Below, piece after piece: positions 49,879-61,177 of a stretch of 64,000 bases of DNA (the first letter of the stretch is position 1; every line of letters begins with the position of its first letter). This DNA comes from an uncultured Ruminococcus sp. Its GTDB lineage: Bacteria; Bacillota; Clostridia; Oscillospirales; Acutalibacteraceae. A program made the position numbers and the translations under genes. A model generated the notes under the pieces. It was not told where the DNA came from, did not search any database, and saw only the letters and a program-made list of their open reading frames with translations. Location: assembly GCA_934476515.1 (NCBI GenBank), contig CAKSNZ010000003.1, positions 1-64,000 on the forward strand. The letters run 5' to 3'.

Positions 49879-51854
49879 TGAGTAAGATTATTGTTGCTGA
49901 GTCAGCAGGATTTTGTTTTGGTGTAAATAGAGCAATAAACATTCTCTATAAATTGATTGACGAAAATAAACCGGCTTGTACTTTAGGTCCTATAATCCAT
50001 AATATGCAAATGGTTAATGAACTTAGAGAAAAAGGTGTTAGAACAATAGACAAGATTAGTGAAGCAAAAGAGAATGAAACTATTGTAATTCGTTCCCATG
50101 GTGTGCCACAGTCTATTGTGGATGAAATAAAAGAAAGACACCTAGACTATATTGATGCTACTTGTCCATTTGTTTCTAAAATACATAAAATTGTAAGTGA
50201 AACAGATGATGATAGTATTGTTATTATTGCCGGTGACAAGAACCATCCTGAGGTTCAAGGCATAATGGGACACTGTAAGTCAAAGTGTTACACCTTTAAA
50301 AATCAAGAGGAATTACAGGAATTATTTAGTATAATTCCTCAAAAGAATTATAAAACCATAAAAATTGTGGCTCAAACTACTTTTGACCTAAAAGAATGGG
50401 AAAAAAGTTTAAAAAGTTTGAAAAATGTCTATACAAATACAAAAATTTTTGATACAATATGTAATGCAACGTCTATACGTCAGAGAGAAGCAGCCAATAT
50501 CTCAAAGTCAGTTGACTTAATGTTTGTTATTGGCGATAAGCACAGTTCCAACTCTTTCAAGCTGTATAGTATCTGTTCATCCAACTGTGAAAATACTTTT
50601 TTCATTGAAACAGCTGATGAACTCCCACTTGAAATGGTGAAGAAAGCAGATAGTATTGGCGTAACTGCAGGTGCATCTACACCGGCAAGGATTATTAAGG
50701 AGGTACTGGATAAGATGAGTGAAGTAAATACATCCAGCGTAAATGAAAATGAACTAAGCTTTGAGGAGATGCTAGAAGAATCTCTAAAAAGTATGAATAC
50801 AAATGAGAGGGTTATGGGTACTGTTATGAGCATCGCTCCTAATGGCGATGTATCAGTTGATGTTGGTAGAAAACAGGCTGGTTTTATTCCAAAAGACGAA
50901 ATTTCATATGACCCAACTGTAACTGCTCAGGATGTTCTAAAGGTTGGCGACGAAATTGAACTTCTAATTATGAAGACTAACGACCAGGAAGGCACAATTA
51001 TGCTTTCTAAGAAGAGAGTTGACGCTCAGAAGAATTGGGAAGAACTTGAAGCACTTAACGGTAGCGACGAAATTTTCACAGGTAAGGTTATCGAAGCTGT
51101 TAACGGTGGTATCATCGTTATGCTAAAGGGCAACAGAATCTTTATCCCAGCTTCACAGGCTACACTTTCAAGAGATGAAGACCCATCAGCACTAGTTGGT
51201 AAGGAAGTACAGTATAGACTTCTAGAAGTTTCAAGAAAGGGCAGAAGAAAGAGAGCTATCGGTTCTATTAAATCTGTTCTAAAGGAAAAGAGAGCTGAAG
51301 AAAAGGCTAAGCTACTTGAAACACTAGCAGTTGGCAACCACTACAAGGGTGTTGTTAAGTCTCTAACAAGCTACGGTGCATTCGTTGACATCGGTGGCGT
51401 TTATGGTATGATTCATATTAGCGAACTAAGCTGGTCAAGAATTAAGCATCCATCAGAAGTTGTTAATGTTGGTGACGAAGTTGAAGTTTACATTAAGGAC
51501 ATTAACGAAGAAACAAAGAAGATTTCTCTAGGCTATAAGAAGGAAGAAGACAACCCATGGTTCATTCTTAAGAATGAATATCCGGTTGGTTCTGTAGTTA
51601 AGTGCAAGATTGTTGGTCTAACAACATTCGGTGCATTTGCTAACATTATTCCTGGTATTGACGGTCTAATTCACATTAGCCAGATTGCTAACAAGAGAAT
51701 CGACAAGCCTCAGGATGTTCTTTCTGTAGGTCAGGAAGTTGAAGCAAAGATTATTGCTATTGACTTTGATAAGAAGAGAGTTTCTCTTTCAATGCGTGCA
51801 CTTCTACCTGAAGAAGCTGACAAAGCTGAAGACAAAGCAGAAGTTGCTGAATAA
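49878..51854 (+). CDS. ispH: IspH-ribosomal protein S1 fusion (HMBPP reductase plus four S1 domains)
   Basis: A 658-residue fusion. Residues 1 to about 280 are IspH, which converts HMBPP to isopentenyl and dimethylallyl diphosphate with a [4Fe-4S] cluster; the Cys ligands are in GFCFGVNRA, DATCPFVSK and DTICNATSIRQ. A linker leads to four S1 RNA-binding domains (about 310-380, 395-465, 480-550, 565-635) with the pattern GTV..G..VDVG and GAFVDIGGVYGMIHISEL. The fusion is typical of Clostridia and Fusobacteria. The S1 part has noticeably more regular codons, as for a highly expressed ribosomal protein. A terminator follows. Confidence 0.95.
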   Translation: MSKIIVAESAGFCFGVNRAINILYKLIDENKPACTLGPIIHNMQMVNELREKGVRTIDKISEAKENETIVIRSHGVPQSIVDEIKERHLDYIDATCPFVSKIHKIVSETDDDSIVIIAGDKNHPEVQGIMGHCKSKCYTFKNQEELQELFSIIPQKNYKTIKIVAQTTFDLKEWEKSLKSLKNVYTNTKIFDTICNATSIRQREAANISKSVDLMFVIGDKHSSNSFKLYSICSSNCENTFFIETADELPLEMVKKADSIGVTAGASTPARIIKEVLDKMSEVNTSSVNENELSFEEMLEESLKSMNTNERVMGTVMSIAPNGDVSVDVGRKQAGFIPKDEISYDPTVTAQDVLKVGDEIELLIMKTNDQEGTIMLSKKRVDAQKNWEELEALNGSDEIFTGKVIEAVNGGIIVMLKGNRIFIPASQATLSRDEDPSALVGKEVQYRLLEVSRKGRRKRAIGSIKSVLKEKRAEEKAKLLETLAVGNHYKGVVKSLTSYGAFVDIGGVYGMIHISELSWSRIKHPSEVVNVGDEVEVYIKDINEETKKISLGYKKEEDNPWFILKNEYPVGSVVKCKIVGLTTFGAFANIIPGIDGLIHISQIANKRIDKPQDVLSVGQEVEAKIIAIDFDKKRVSLSMRALLPEEADKAEDKAEVAE

Positions 51855-51864
51855 TTGATTTTTG

Positions 51865-51894
51865 AGAGGCATCTTTATTGATGCCTCTTTTTTG
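51865..51894 (+). terminator. Rho-independent terminator of the ispH-S1 transcript
   Basis: AGAGGCATC (51865-51873), loop TTTATT, GATGCCTCT (51880-51888), then TTTTTG. A second small hairpin AAGGCACC/GGTGCCTT follows at 51901-51921. Confidence 0.85.
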
Positions 51895-51974
51895 TGAAAT
51901 AAGGCACCGTTATGGTGCCTTAATTTGCATTTTATATTTTTATTTTGTGATATATTTTACTTGAGGTGAGTATT

Positions 51975-52526
51975 ATGAAAACAGATGTAAAGTCACAAAC
52001 AAAAGAAGTATTTGATGAAGTAATTGAAAAGGCAAAGCTAAAGTCAGGGGATATTCTTGTAATCGGTTGTTCAACATCAGAGATTCATGGTAACCCTATG
52101 GGTACTGATAGCAACCTTAACCTAGCTAAAGAAGTTTACAGCGTATTTTATCCAAAGCTAAAGTCAATGGGTGTTTATATGGCAGTACAGTGTTGTGAAC
52201 ATCTTAACAGAGCTTTAGTAGTAGAAAAGGAACTTGCTGATAAATTATCTTTACCACAAGTAAATGTAATTCCTCAGCCAAAGGCAGGTGGTTCATCAGC
52301 AACAACAGCTTATGAACTTTTTGATAACCCTGTAATGGTTGAACATATTAAGGCTGATGCAGGTATTGATATTGGTGGTGTATTAATCGGTATGCACCTA
52401 AAAGAAACTGCAGTACCTCTAAAACTAAAGAATAAATTTATCGGTGAAGCAAGAATTATTGCTGCTCGTACTCGACCAAAGTTTATTGGTGGTGTAAGAG
52501 CTGTATATGATGAAAATTTACTTTAG
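51975..52526 (+). CDS. TIGR01440/YwlG (DUF436) family protein
   Basis: A 183-residue protein with VIGCSTSEIHG near residue 33, GVYMAVQCCEHLNRALV near 72, PQPKAGGSSATTAYE and DIGGVLIGMHLK. These match the YwlG/DUF436 family of unknown function, found next to various biosynthetic genes in Firmicutes. ATG at 51975 follows GAGGTG with six-base spacing; the GTG at 51966 lies in that site. The HD-domain gene follows closely. Confidence 0.9.
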   Translation: MKTDVKSQTKEVFDEVIEKAKLKSGDILVIGCSTSEIHGNPMGTDSNLNLAKEVYSVFYPKLKSMGVYMAVQCCEHLNRALVVEKELADKLSLPQVNVIPQPKAGGSSATTAYELFDNPVMVEHIKADAGIDIGGVLIGMHLKETAVPLKLKNKFIGEARIIAARTRPKFIGGVRAVYDENLL

Positions 52527-52535
52527 GAGATGAAT

Positions 52536-55120
<2,585 letters not shown>

Positions 55121-55134
55121 TTTAATAATTTTTT

Positions 55135-55175
55135 ATGACTACTAATTGTTTATCTTTTAGTAGTCATATTTTTTT
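55135..55175 (+). terminator. Rho-independent terminator of ligA
   Basis: ATGACTACTAA (55135-55145) and TTAGTAGTCAT (55157-55167) pair over 11 bp, then ATTTTTTTG. Confidence 0.84.
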
Positions 55176-55213
55176 GCCCATAAACATATGATTTACAGAA
55201 AGGAATGAAATTT

Positions 55214-56155
55214 ATGGACAAAACTTATGATGTGTTAAAGGATATTTTCAAGATTTTACCGGAAAGAATTGTACATTCAATCAGTAAACTACCTAGTGAA
55301 ATCAAGGAAAATATTCAGGAAATTCGTTTACGAACCAACAGACCTGTTGCCTTAACTTGTGAAAGTGTAACTTACTACTTAACGGACAAGTCCTTTACTG
55401 CTGATTTATTTAACAACCTAAACTACATTAAAGTATCTAAAATTGAAATTACAGAAACTTTTACAAAAGCTTGTACATATTCTGTGTATAACCGTCAGCA
55501 AGAAATTTCAAATGGTTTCATTACTATTAATGGTGGTCATAGAATGGGTATTTCCGGTACAGGTGTCTATTCTAAAGGTGACTTAGTTAATGTAAAGGAT
55601 ATTACTTCCTTAAATGTTAGAATTGCAAGAGAGTATATAGGTTGCAGTAGAAATTTACTTGAGCAACTTAATAATAATTTTGGCAGTATCTTAATTTGTG
55701 GCAAGCCTTGTTCAGGAAAAACAACTTTAATTAGGGATTTAGCAAGAGAACTTTCTCTAAATTATGGTAAGAAAGTTTGTGTTATCGATAGTCGTAATGA
55801 AATTTCTTCAACCTATAGAGGTGAGTTAACCAAAGATTTAGGTAACTGTGATGTGTATTCTATGTACAAAAAGACTGATGCAATTGAACATTCTGTAAGA
55901 AATATGGCACCTGACTATGTGGTTTGTGATGAAATAGTTACCGAAGAAGAAGTAAAAGCTATTTCTTATGGACTTAATTCCGGTGTTAATTTCATAGCTA
56001 CCATTCATTCATCATCACCGTTTGAACTAAAGAACAAAGTGATTTTTAAGAAACTGCAAGAACTTAACGGCTTTTCTTCAGTTGTAATGCTGAAAAATAT
56101 AGGTACTCCTTGTACAGTTGACTCAATAATCAGTATGAAAGAAATTGGTAAATAA
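55214..56155 (+). CDS. spoIIIAA: Stage III sporulation protein AA (SpoIIIAA ATPase)
   Basis: A 313-residue secretion-type ATPase that powers the SpoIIIA-SpoIIQ channel joining mother cell and forespore. Walker A is GKPCSGKTTLIRDLA near residue 165; RPVALTCE, GHRMGISGTGV and VIDSRNEI match the family. ATG at 55214 is chosen because AAAGGA is too close to the earlier ATG at 55205. First gene of the complete spoIIIAA-AH operon. Confidence 0.94.
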   Translation: MDKTYDVLKDIFKILPERIVHSISKLPSEIKENIQEIRLRTNRPVALTCESVTYYLTDKSFTADLFNNLNYIKVSKIEITETFTKACTYSVYNRQQEISNGFITINGGHRMGISGTGVYSKGDLVNVKDITSLNVRIAREYIGCSRNLLEQLNNNFGSILICGKPCSGKTTLIRDLARELSLNYGKKVCVIDSRNEISSTYRGELTKDLGNCDVYSMYKKTDAIEHSVRNMAPDYVVCDEIVTEEEVKAISYGLNSGVNFIATIHSSSPFELKNKVIFKKLQELNGFSSVVMLKNIGTPCTVDSIISMKEIGK

Positions 56156-56621
56156 ATTGATTTTAAAATATATAGGTTTGTTTTTTGCATTCACTTTCTT
56201 TACTTCAATAGGCTTTTATATGTCCTATAAATTACAAAGAAGAAGAAAATACCTTTCCACAATACTTCTGTTCCTAAATAGATTACAAGCAACAATAACA
56301 TTTAGAAAAGATGATATAGAAGAAATTATTTTCAACTTAGCCGATGATGAACTTGCACCACTGAAAAATGCAGAAAATAACCACTATGAAAAAATAATAG
56401 AAAATCTCAATTTTAATAATAAAGATAGAGAACTTTTATCATCATTTTTCAAAGATTTAGGAACAACAGATATTGACGGTGAATTATCCCATATAAAAAT
56501 GTATCAAGAACTTTTTTCAGAACAATATAAACTCTCAAAAGAAGATATAAAAAATAAAGGAAAACTCTACAGAATGTTAGGTCTGTTTTCGGGACTGGCA
56601 TTTGTAGTGTTATTTATTTAA
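56145..56621 (+). CDS. spoIIIAB: Stage III sporulation protein AB
   Basis: A 158-residue (or slightly shorter) membrane protein with one N-terminal membrane segment (KYIGLFFAFTFFTSIGFYMSY) and a C-terminal one near residue 145, and the family stretch LSTILLFLNRLQATITFR. The start is uncertain: TTG at 56145 or TTG at 56157, neither with a good ribosome site, so it probably depends on coupling to spoIIIAA. Part of the mother-cell SpoIIIA complex. Confidence 0.88.
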   Translation: MVNKLILKYIGLFFAFTFFTSIGFYMSYKLQRRRKYLSTILLFLNRLQATITFRKDDIEEIIFNLADDELAPLKNAENNHYEKIIENLNFNNKDRELLSSFFKDLGTTDIDGELSHIKMYQELFSEQYKLSKEDIKNKGKLYRMLGLFSGLAFVVLFI

Positions 56622-56630
56622 GGTGATTTT

Positions 56631-56825
56631 ATGGAAGTAGATATGATATTCAAAATTGCAGCAATAGGAATTATTGTTGCAGTGCTAAATCAATTGCTGA
56701 TTCGTAGTGGTAGAGAAGAACAAGCCTTATTAACTACTATAATGGGACTAATAGTAGCACTAATGATGATAATTTCACAAATCAATACATTATTTGACAC
56801 AATAAAATCGGTGTTTGGTTTATGA
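56631..56825 (+). CDS. spoIIIAC: Stage III sporulation protein AC
   Basis: A 64-residue protein with two membrane segments (IFKIAAIGIIVAVLNQLL and LLTTIMGLIVALMMIISQI) separated by the loop RSGREEQA, the usual SpoIIIAC form. It overlaps spoIIIAD by 4 bases. Confidence 0.93.
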   Translation: MEVDMIFKIAAIGIIVAVLNQLLIRSGREEQALLTTIMGLIVALMMIISQINTLFDTIKSVFGL

Positions 56826-57217
56826 GCGAAATATTATTAGTTTGTTCGGTAGCAGTTGTTGCATTTGTACTTTCTATTGCCTTAAAAAATACCCATCCAT
56901 CAATATCCTTAATAATCATAATAACAACTTCAATTATCGTTTTACTTTATATTCTTGACTATATTGTTGATGTAGTAGATTACATAAATCTTCTATTCAA
57001 AAGTGTAAATATAAATACTGAGTATGTAACAATTCTTCTAAAGTGTACAGGCATATGTTTCTTAACAGAATTTTGTTGTGATATGTGCAAGGAAAGTGGC
57101 TGTAATTCATTGTCCTCACAAATTTCTTTTGCAGGTAAAGTAATCACCCTTGTAATGGCAATTCCTTTATTTAAAGAAGTACTGAAAATCTCACTATCTT
57201 TAGCAGGTGTACAATGA
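56822..57217 (+). CDS. spoIIIAD: Stage III sporulation protein AD
   Basis: A 131-residue membrane protein with about four hydrophobic segments and the family-like GICFLTEFCCDMCKESG stretch near residue 78. It overlaps both neighbours by 4 bases. Part of the SpoIIIA export apparatus. Confidence 0.93.
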   Translation: MSEILLVCSVAVVAFVLSIALKNTHPSISLIIIITTSIIVLLYILDYIVDVVDYINLLFKSVNINTEYVTILLKCTGICFLTEFCCDMCKESGCNSLSSQISFAGKVITLVMAIPLFKEVLKISLSLAGVQ

Positions 57218-58338
57218 AAAAGATAGTTATAATTCTTATAATACTTTTAATACCACTTTCACTTACAACAAAATGTTATGCAAGTACTTATTCAGATGCT
57301 TTGGAAGAAATCGGTGGTGGTACACTTACCGATAGCCTTGATGATAAAAGTAAAGAAATTCTAAAAGATTTTGGAGTAGATGAAAAGGATTACAACAGTA
57401 TAATCAATATGTCTTTTTCAAATGTATTTGAAAAGATTTTTGATATTGTAAATGATGAGGGAGTAACACCATTTTCTTCATCAGCACTAATTCTTTCTTT
57501 ACTTCTTATTTATTCAGTATTTGATAATTTTAGGGATGGTCTAAAGAATAAAGAACTAAAGTGCATTACAGATACAGTTTTTGTATTAGTAGTTACCCTT
57601 TCAATCTCATCACCTGTAATTTCTGTTATAAATAGAGCAATAGAGTCGATTAACAATGCCGGTAGCTTTATGCTACTGTATATACCCATTATGGCAGTAA
57701 TACTAATTACAAATGGACAAAGTATTACAGGTGCGTCATATTATTCATTGGTTGTTATGGTAGGTCAGGGTGTTACTTATATTGCAAAGAATATTGTTTC
57801 ACCTTTATTAAGTGTATTTTTGGGACTTTCTGTTACTTCTGCAATTTCTTCTGACCTTAATATGCAAGGTATTATAAATGAAATATCCAAAATTATAAAG
57901 TGGATAATCGGCTTTGCAATGACAGTTTTCTCAGGTTTACTAACCTTTAAAACTTTAATTACCACATCAGCAGATTCAATTTCCACCAGAGCAGTAAGGT
58001 TTACATTATCATCATTTATTCCTATAGTAGGTTCAGCTTTATCAGAAGCATATAAAACAATTCAAGGTAGTATGTGCTTACTAAAAACCGGACTAGGTGT
58101 CTTTGTAATTATTAGTGTAATGATTGTATTTTTACCTATTATAATTCATTGTTTATTGTGGATAATCTCACTAAATATAACCGGTGGCATAGGTAATATG
58201 TTAGGTATCAAAGGACCAATATCAATTATAAAATCTTGCAGTACAGTACTTACTACTTTACTTGTAATTATCTTATGTGTAATGGCTATTTATGTAATCA
58301 GTACTGCAATAATTTTAACAATGGGGAATGGTACATGA
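57214..58338 (+). CDS. spoIIIAE: Stage III sporulation protein AE
   Basis: A 374-residue polytopic membrane protein. An N-terminal signal-like segment (KKIVIILIILLIPLSLTTKCYA) is followed by an extracytoplasmic region and about seven membrane segments from residue 95. The VGQGVTYIAKNIVSPL and SISTRAVRFTLSSFIPIVG stretches are family-typical. It overlaps spoIIIAD and spoIIIAF. Confidence 0.94.
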   Translation: MKKIVIILIILLIPLSLTTKCYASTYSDALEEIGGGTLTDSLDDKSKEILKDFGVDEKDYNSIINMSFSNVFEKIFDIVNDEGVTPFSSSALILSLLLIYSVFDNFRDGLKNKELKCITDTVFVLVVTLSISSPVISVINRAIESINNAGSFMLLYIPIMAVILITNGQSITGASYYSLVVMVGQGVTYIAKNIVSPLLSVFLGLSVTSAISSDLNMQGIINEISKIIKWIIGFAMTVFSGLLTFKTLITTSADSISTRAVRFTLSSFIPIVGSALSEAYKTIQGSMCLLKTGLGVFVIISVMIVFLPIIIHCLLWIISLNITGGIGNMLGIKGPISIIKSCSTVLTTLLVIILCVMAIYVISTAIILTMGNGT

Positions 58339-58799
58339 ACTTAATCAGCAATACAGCAGTAATGTTATGCATATGTACAGTTGCTTGTATTTTAGTTAAA
58401 TTTTTAGTGCCTGAGGGTGTTACAAGAAAAACACTTAACCTTATAATTTCTACTGTACTTGTAATTACTATGATAATGCCCATAAAGTCTTTATTTACGG
58501 AAAATAATAAAATAAATATTAATATGCCAAATGAAACGAAAATATCGGAAGAATATAACGAAAAAGTCCTTTCTACAACAAAAAACAACCTAGAAAAATC
58601 TGTTAAGTCAATCCTAGAGCAGAATAACATCAATATAAATAATGCAGTAGTAACTCTAAAAACAGACCAAAATAATGGCATAATTATTGAGTCAATCAGC
58701 ATATATATTACTAATGATAATCAGTTAACAAGTAGCAAAATAACTAACCTTATTAAAGAAAATTTCAGTGTTACACCACAGATAATTTTGGAGCAGTAA
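58335..58799 (+). CDS. spoIIIAF: Stage III sporulation protein AF
   Basis: A 154-residue protein with two N-terminal membrane segments (about 5-28 and 38-55) and a soluble C-terminal domain. FLVPEGVTRKTLNLIISTVLV is typical of the family. ATG at 58335 overlaps the spoIIIAE stop as ATGA; the frame open further upstream lies within spoIIIAE. Confidence 0.9.
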   Translation: MNLISNTAVMLCICTVACILVKFLVPEGVTRKTLNLIISTVLVITMIMPIKSLFTENNKININMPNETKISEEYNEKVLSTTKNNLEKSVKSILEQNNININNAVVTLKTDQNNGIIIESISIYITNDNQLTSSKITNLIKENFSVTPQIILEQ

Positions 58800-59228
58800 A
58801 TGAAAGAAAAGTTACAAAAGCTTAAGCAAGATAAAAATTTAATAAGAGTGATTTATATTATTGGAATAATAGGAATTGCATTAATATTTTGTTCTACATT
58901 TTTTTCAGGTAAAAGTAGTGATGATACTATAAACCCAAGTTCCATAAGTGATTATCAATCTACCCAAGAAACAAGAATAAAAGATATGGTTGAGTCAATA
59001 GAAGGCGTAGGAAAAGCAAAGGTGATGATAACAATGGAAAACTCAGCAGAACAAATTTATACCGATGATACCAAAGTAAAAGAAATTGAACCTGCAGTAA
59101 GAGGTGTACTTGTTATTTGTACAGGTGCAAATAATCCTGAAATAAAAGAAACTGTATTGGAATCAGTTACAAAAACTTTAAATATTTCATCAGATAAAGT
59201 TTGTATAACTAAGCTAAAGGAGAAATAG
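58800..59228 (+). CDS. spoIIIAG: Stage III sporulation protein AG
   Basis: A 142-residue protein with one membrane segment (VIYIIGIIGIALIFCSTFF) and a ring-building-motif domain (RIKDMVESIEGVGKAKVMITME, VRGVLVICTGANNPEIK). SpoIIIAG forms a ring in the intermembrane space. It begins directly after the spoIIIAF stop. Confidence 0.93.
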   Translation: MKEKLQKLKQDKNLIRVIYIIGIIGIALIFCSTFFSGKSSDDTINPSSISDYQSTQETRIKDMVESIEGVGKAKVMITMENSAEQIYTDDTKVKEIEPAVRGVLVICTGANNPEIKETVLESVTKTLNISSDKVCITKLKEK

Positions 59229-59230
59229 TT

Positions 59231-59770
59231 ATGAAAATGAAAAAAAGAAATTTAATAGTAGCTGCCTTAGTAATTGCTCTAGGTGCAGCAGTATATCTAA
59301 ATTGGCAGTTTGGTGGAGATAATACTCTACTTACTTCTTCAACAAAAGAACTGGGTGCTGCTGAATATGTTAATAATGATACAACAGTAACTTCACCGTC
59401 AAAAACAAAATTATCTTCAAAACAATCAAATTACTTTGCAGATGCCAGAACCAAGAGAGAACAGTCCCAAGATAAGGTTGTGGATATTGCAAAGGAAGTG
59501 CTGGAAAAATCCGACTCATCAACTGACTCAAAGGAAAGTGCAAAGGCTCAAGCAGAAAAAATCGAAAAGTATATTACATACCAAACCAATATTGAAAACC
59601 TACTAAAAGCAAAAGGCTTTACTGATTGTTTATGTTGTATCACAGAAAAAGGTTGTTCTGTTGTAGTACCGAAAGAAGATATGAAAAAGTCAAGTCCTAT
59701 GATTATCAAGGATGTTGTATATGGTCAAACAGGCATAAATTTTGAAAATATCACTATAACTGAGATTTAG
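59231..59770 (+). CDS. spoIIIAH: Stage III sporulation protein AH
   Basis: A 179-residue protein with an N-terminal membrane segment (IVAALVIALGAAVYLNWQFGG), a helical charged middle and a C-terminal ring-building domain (TNIENLLKAKGFTDCLCCITEKGCSVVV). It should pair with forespore SpoIIQ. The ATG at 59231 is chosen by its AAGGAG site; ATG at 59237 is possible. Last gene of the spoIIIA operon. Confidence 0.93.
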   Translation: MKMKKRNLIVAALVIALGAAVYLNWQFGGDNTLLTSSTKELGAAEYVNNDTTVTSPSKTKLSSKQSNYFADARTKREQSQDKVVDIAKEVLEKSDSSTDSKESAKAQAEKIEKYITYQTNIENLLKAKGFTDCLCCITEKGCSVVVPKEDMKKSSPMIIKDVVYGQTGINFENITITEI

Positions 59771-59775
59771 CTATA

Positions 59776-59804
59776 TTTACATTACCTTAAAAATATGATA
59801 TAAT
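59776..59804 (+). promoter_or_regulatory. Promoter of nusB
   Basis: TTTACA (59776-59781), 17-base spacer, TATAAT (59799-59804). Confidence 0.75.
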
Positions 59805-59834
59805 CACATTAATATTTTTGAGGAGATAGTAATT

Positions 59835-60245
59835 ATGAGTGATAACAATATTACACGCCGTGAAGAAAGAGAACAGGCTTTTTTAATTTGTTTTGAAAAG
59901 CTATTTACAAATAGTTCAATAGAAGAAATTTCAGAATGTGCTGAAGAATCAAGAGATGATACTTATTCAGATTTTGCCCTAAAATGTGCTGATGGTGTAA
60001 CTCAGCATGTTGAAGAAATTGATGAAATTATTTCTTCACATTTAACAGGCAAATGGAAAATCGAAAGACTTAATAAAGTTTCTCTTGGTGTTATGCGTTT
60101 AGCAGTTTATGAACTAAAATACCTTGATGATATTCCGGCAAATGTAACTATCAATGAGGCAGTAGAACTAAGTAAGAAGTTCTCAGGTGAAGATGAATAT
60201 AAATTTGTCAATGGCGTACTGGGTGCTATTGCAAGGGATTTATAA
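59835..60245 (+). CDS. nusB: Transcription antitermination factor NusB
   Basis: A 136-residue all-helical protein that binds boxA RNA with NusE to support rRNA transcription. Family features: NNITRREEREQAFLICFEK at the N-terminus and RLAVYELKYLDDIPANVTINEAVELSKKF near residue 90 (cited in part). The last base of its stop is the first base of the next gene's ATG. GAGGAG precedes its own start. Confidence 0.94.
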   Translation: MSDNNITRREEREQAFLICFEKLFTNSSIEEISECAEESRDDTYSDFALKCADGVTQHVEEIDEIISSHLTGKWKIERLNKVSLGVMRLAVYELKYLDDIPANVTINEAVELSKKFSGEDEYKFVNGVLGAIARDL

Positions 60246-61177
60246 TGCCTTTGTTTCTTGGAATAGATACAAGCAACTATACAACATCAGTTGCTTTGTA
60301 TGATAGTGACAACCACGAGGACTATAGTGTAAGAAAGCTGTTACCTGTTAAAGCCGGTGAGAAAGGTATTCGTCAAAGTGATGCAGTTTTTCACCATACT
60401 CAGCAACTTCCTGACCTTGTAGAAGAAATTAAGAAGTATATTGACAAGCCTATTACAGCAGTAGGTGTATCAGCAAAGCCTAGACCTGTAGAGGGCAGTT
60501 ATATGCCTTGCTTTACTGTAGGGTTAGGTTTAGCAAGATCACTTTCAGCATTACTAAATATACCTTTGTATGAATTTACCCATCAACATGGCCATATTGT
60601 TTCAGCACTTTATTCAGCTAATAGACTTGACTTAATAGGTAAGAAGTTTATTTCTTTTCATGTTAGTGGTGGTACAACTGAGGCCTTGCTTGTTGATGAA
60701 GATTTTAATATTGATTTAGTAGCCAATACACTTGATTTAAATGCAGGTCAAGCAGTTGACAGAATTGGTTTACTTCTAGGTTGTACTTTTCCTTGTGGTA
60801 AAGAACTTGAAAAATTTGCACTTAATTTTAAAGGTAAAGTAAAACCTAAACCAACACTAAAAGGTACAAATTGTTGTATCAGTGGTGTTGAAAATCAATG
60901 TAAAAAAATGATAGAAAATAATGTACCTAAAGAAGAAGTTGCTTTTTATTGCTTAAAGTATATTGAAGAAACTATCTATAAAATGGCTATTGCTTTAAAA
61001 GATAAGTACGGAGATCTGCCTCTGGTTTTTGCAGGTGGTGTTATGAGCAATAGCATAATTAGAGAAAGTATGGAAAAAAGATTAGATTGTGTTTTTGCAA
61101 AGCCTGAATATTCAACAGATAATGCAGTTGGTATTTCTTGCCTTGCATATAGAGGATGGAAAGATGCTACCGGTTGA
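60245..61177 (+). CDS. TsaD/Kae1-like paralogue (peptidase M22 fold)
   Basis: A 310-residue protein of the ASKHA fold. FLGIDTSNYTTSVALYD opens it; the metal His pair lies in FTHQHGHIVSA near residue 115, where TsaD has HMEGH; FHVSGGTTEALLV and the C-terminal STDNAVGISCLAY complete the pattern. Both metal His and the DNA motif are retained, but the Glu is replaced by His and the N-terminal part differs from true TsaD. I take it as the clostridial second copy of unknown role; it may lack t6A activity. It lies between nusB and xseA and overlaps both. Confidence 0.85.
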   Translation: MPLFLGIDTSNYTTSVALYDSDNHEDYSVRKLLPVKAGEKGIRQSDAVFHHTQQLPDLVEEIKKYIDKPITAVGVSAKPRPVEGSYMPCFTVGLGLARSLSALLNIPLYEFTHQHGHIVSALYSANRLDLIGKKFISFHVSGGTTEALLVDEDFNIDLVANTLDLNAGQAVDRIGLLLGCTFPCGKELEKFALNFKGKVKPKPTLKGTNCCISGVENQCKKMIENNVPKEEVAFYCLKYIEETIYKMAIALKDKYGDLPLVFAGGVMSNSIIRESMEKRLDCVFAKPEYSTDNAVGISCLAYRGWKDATG

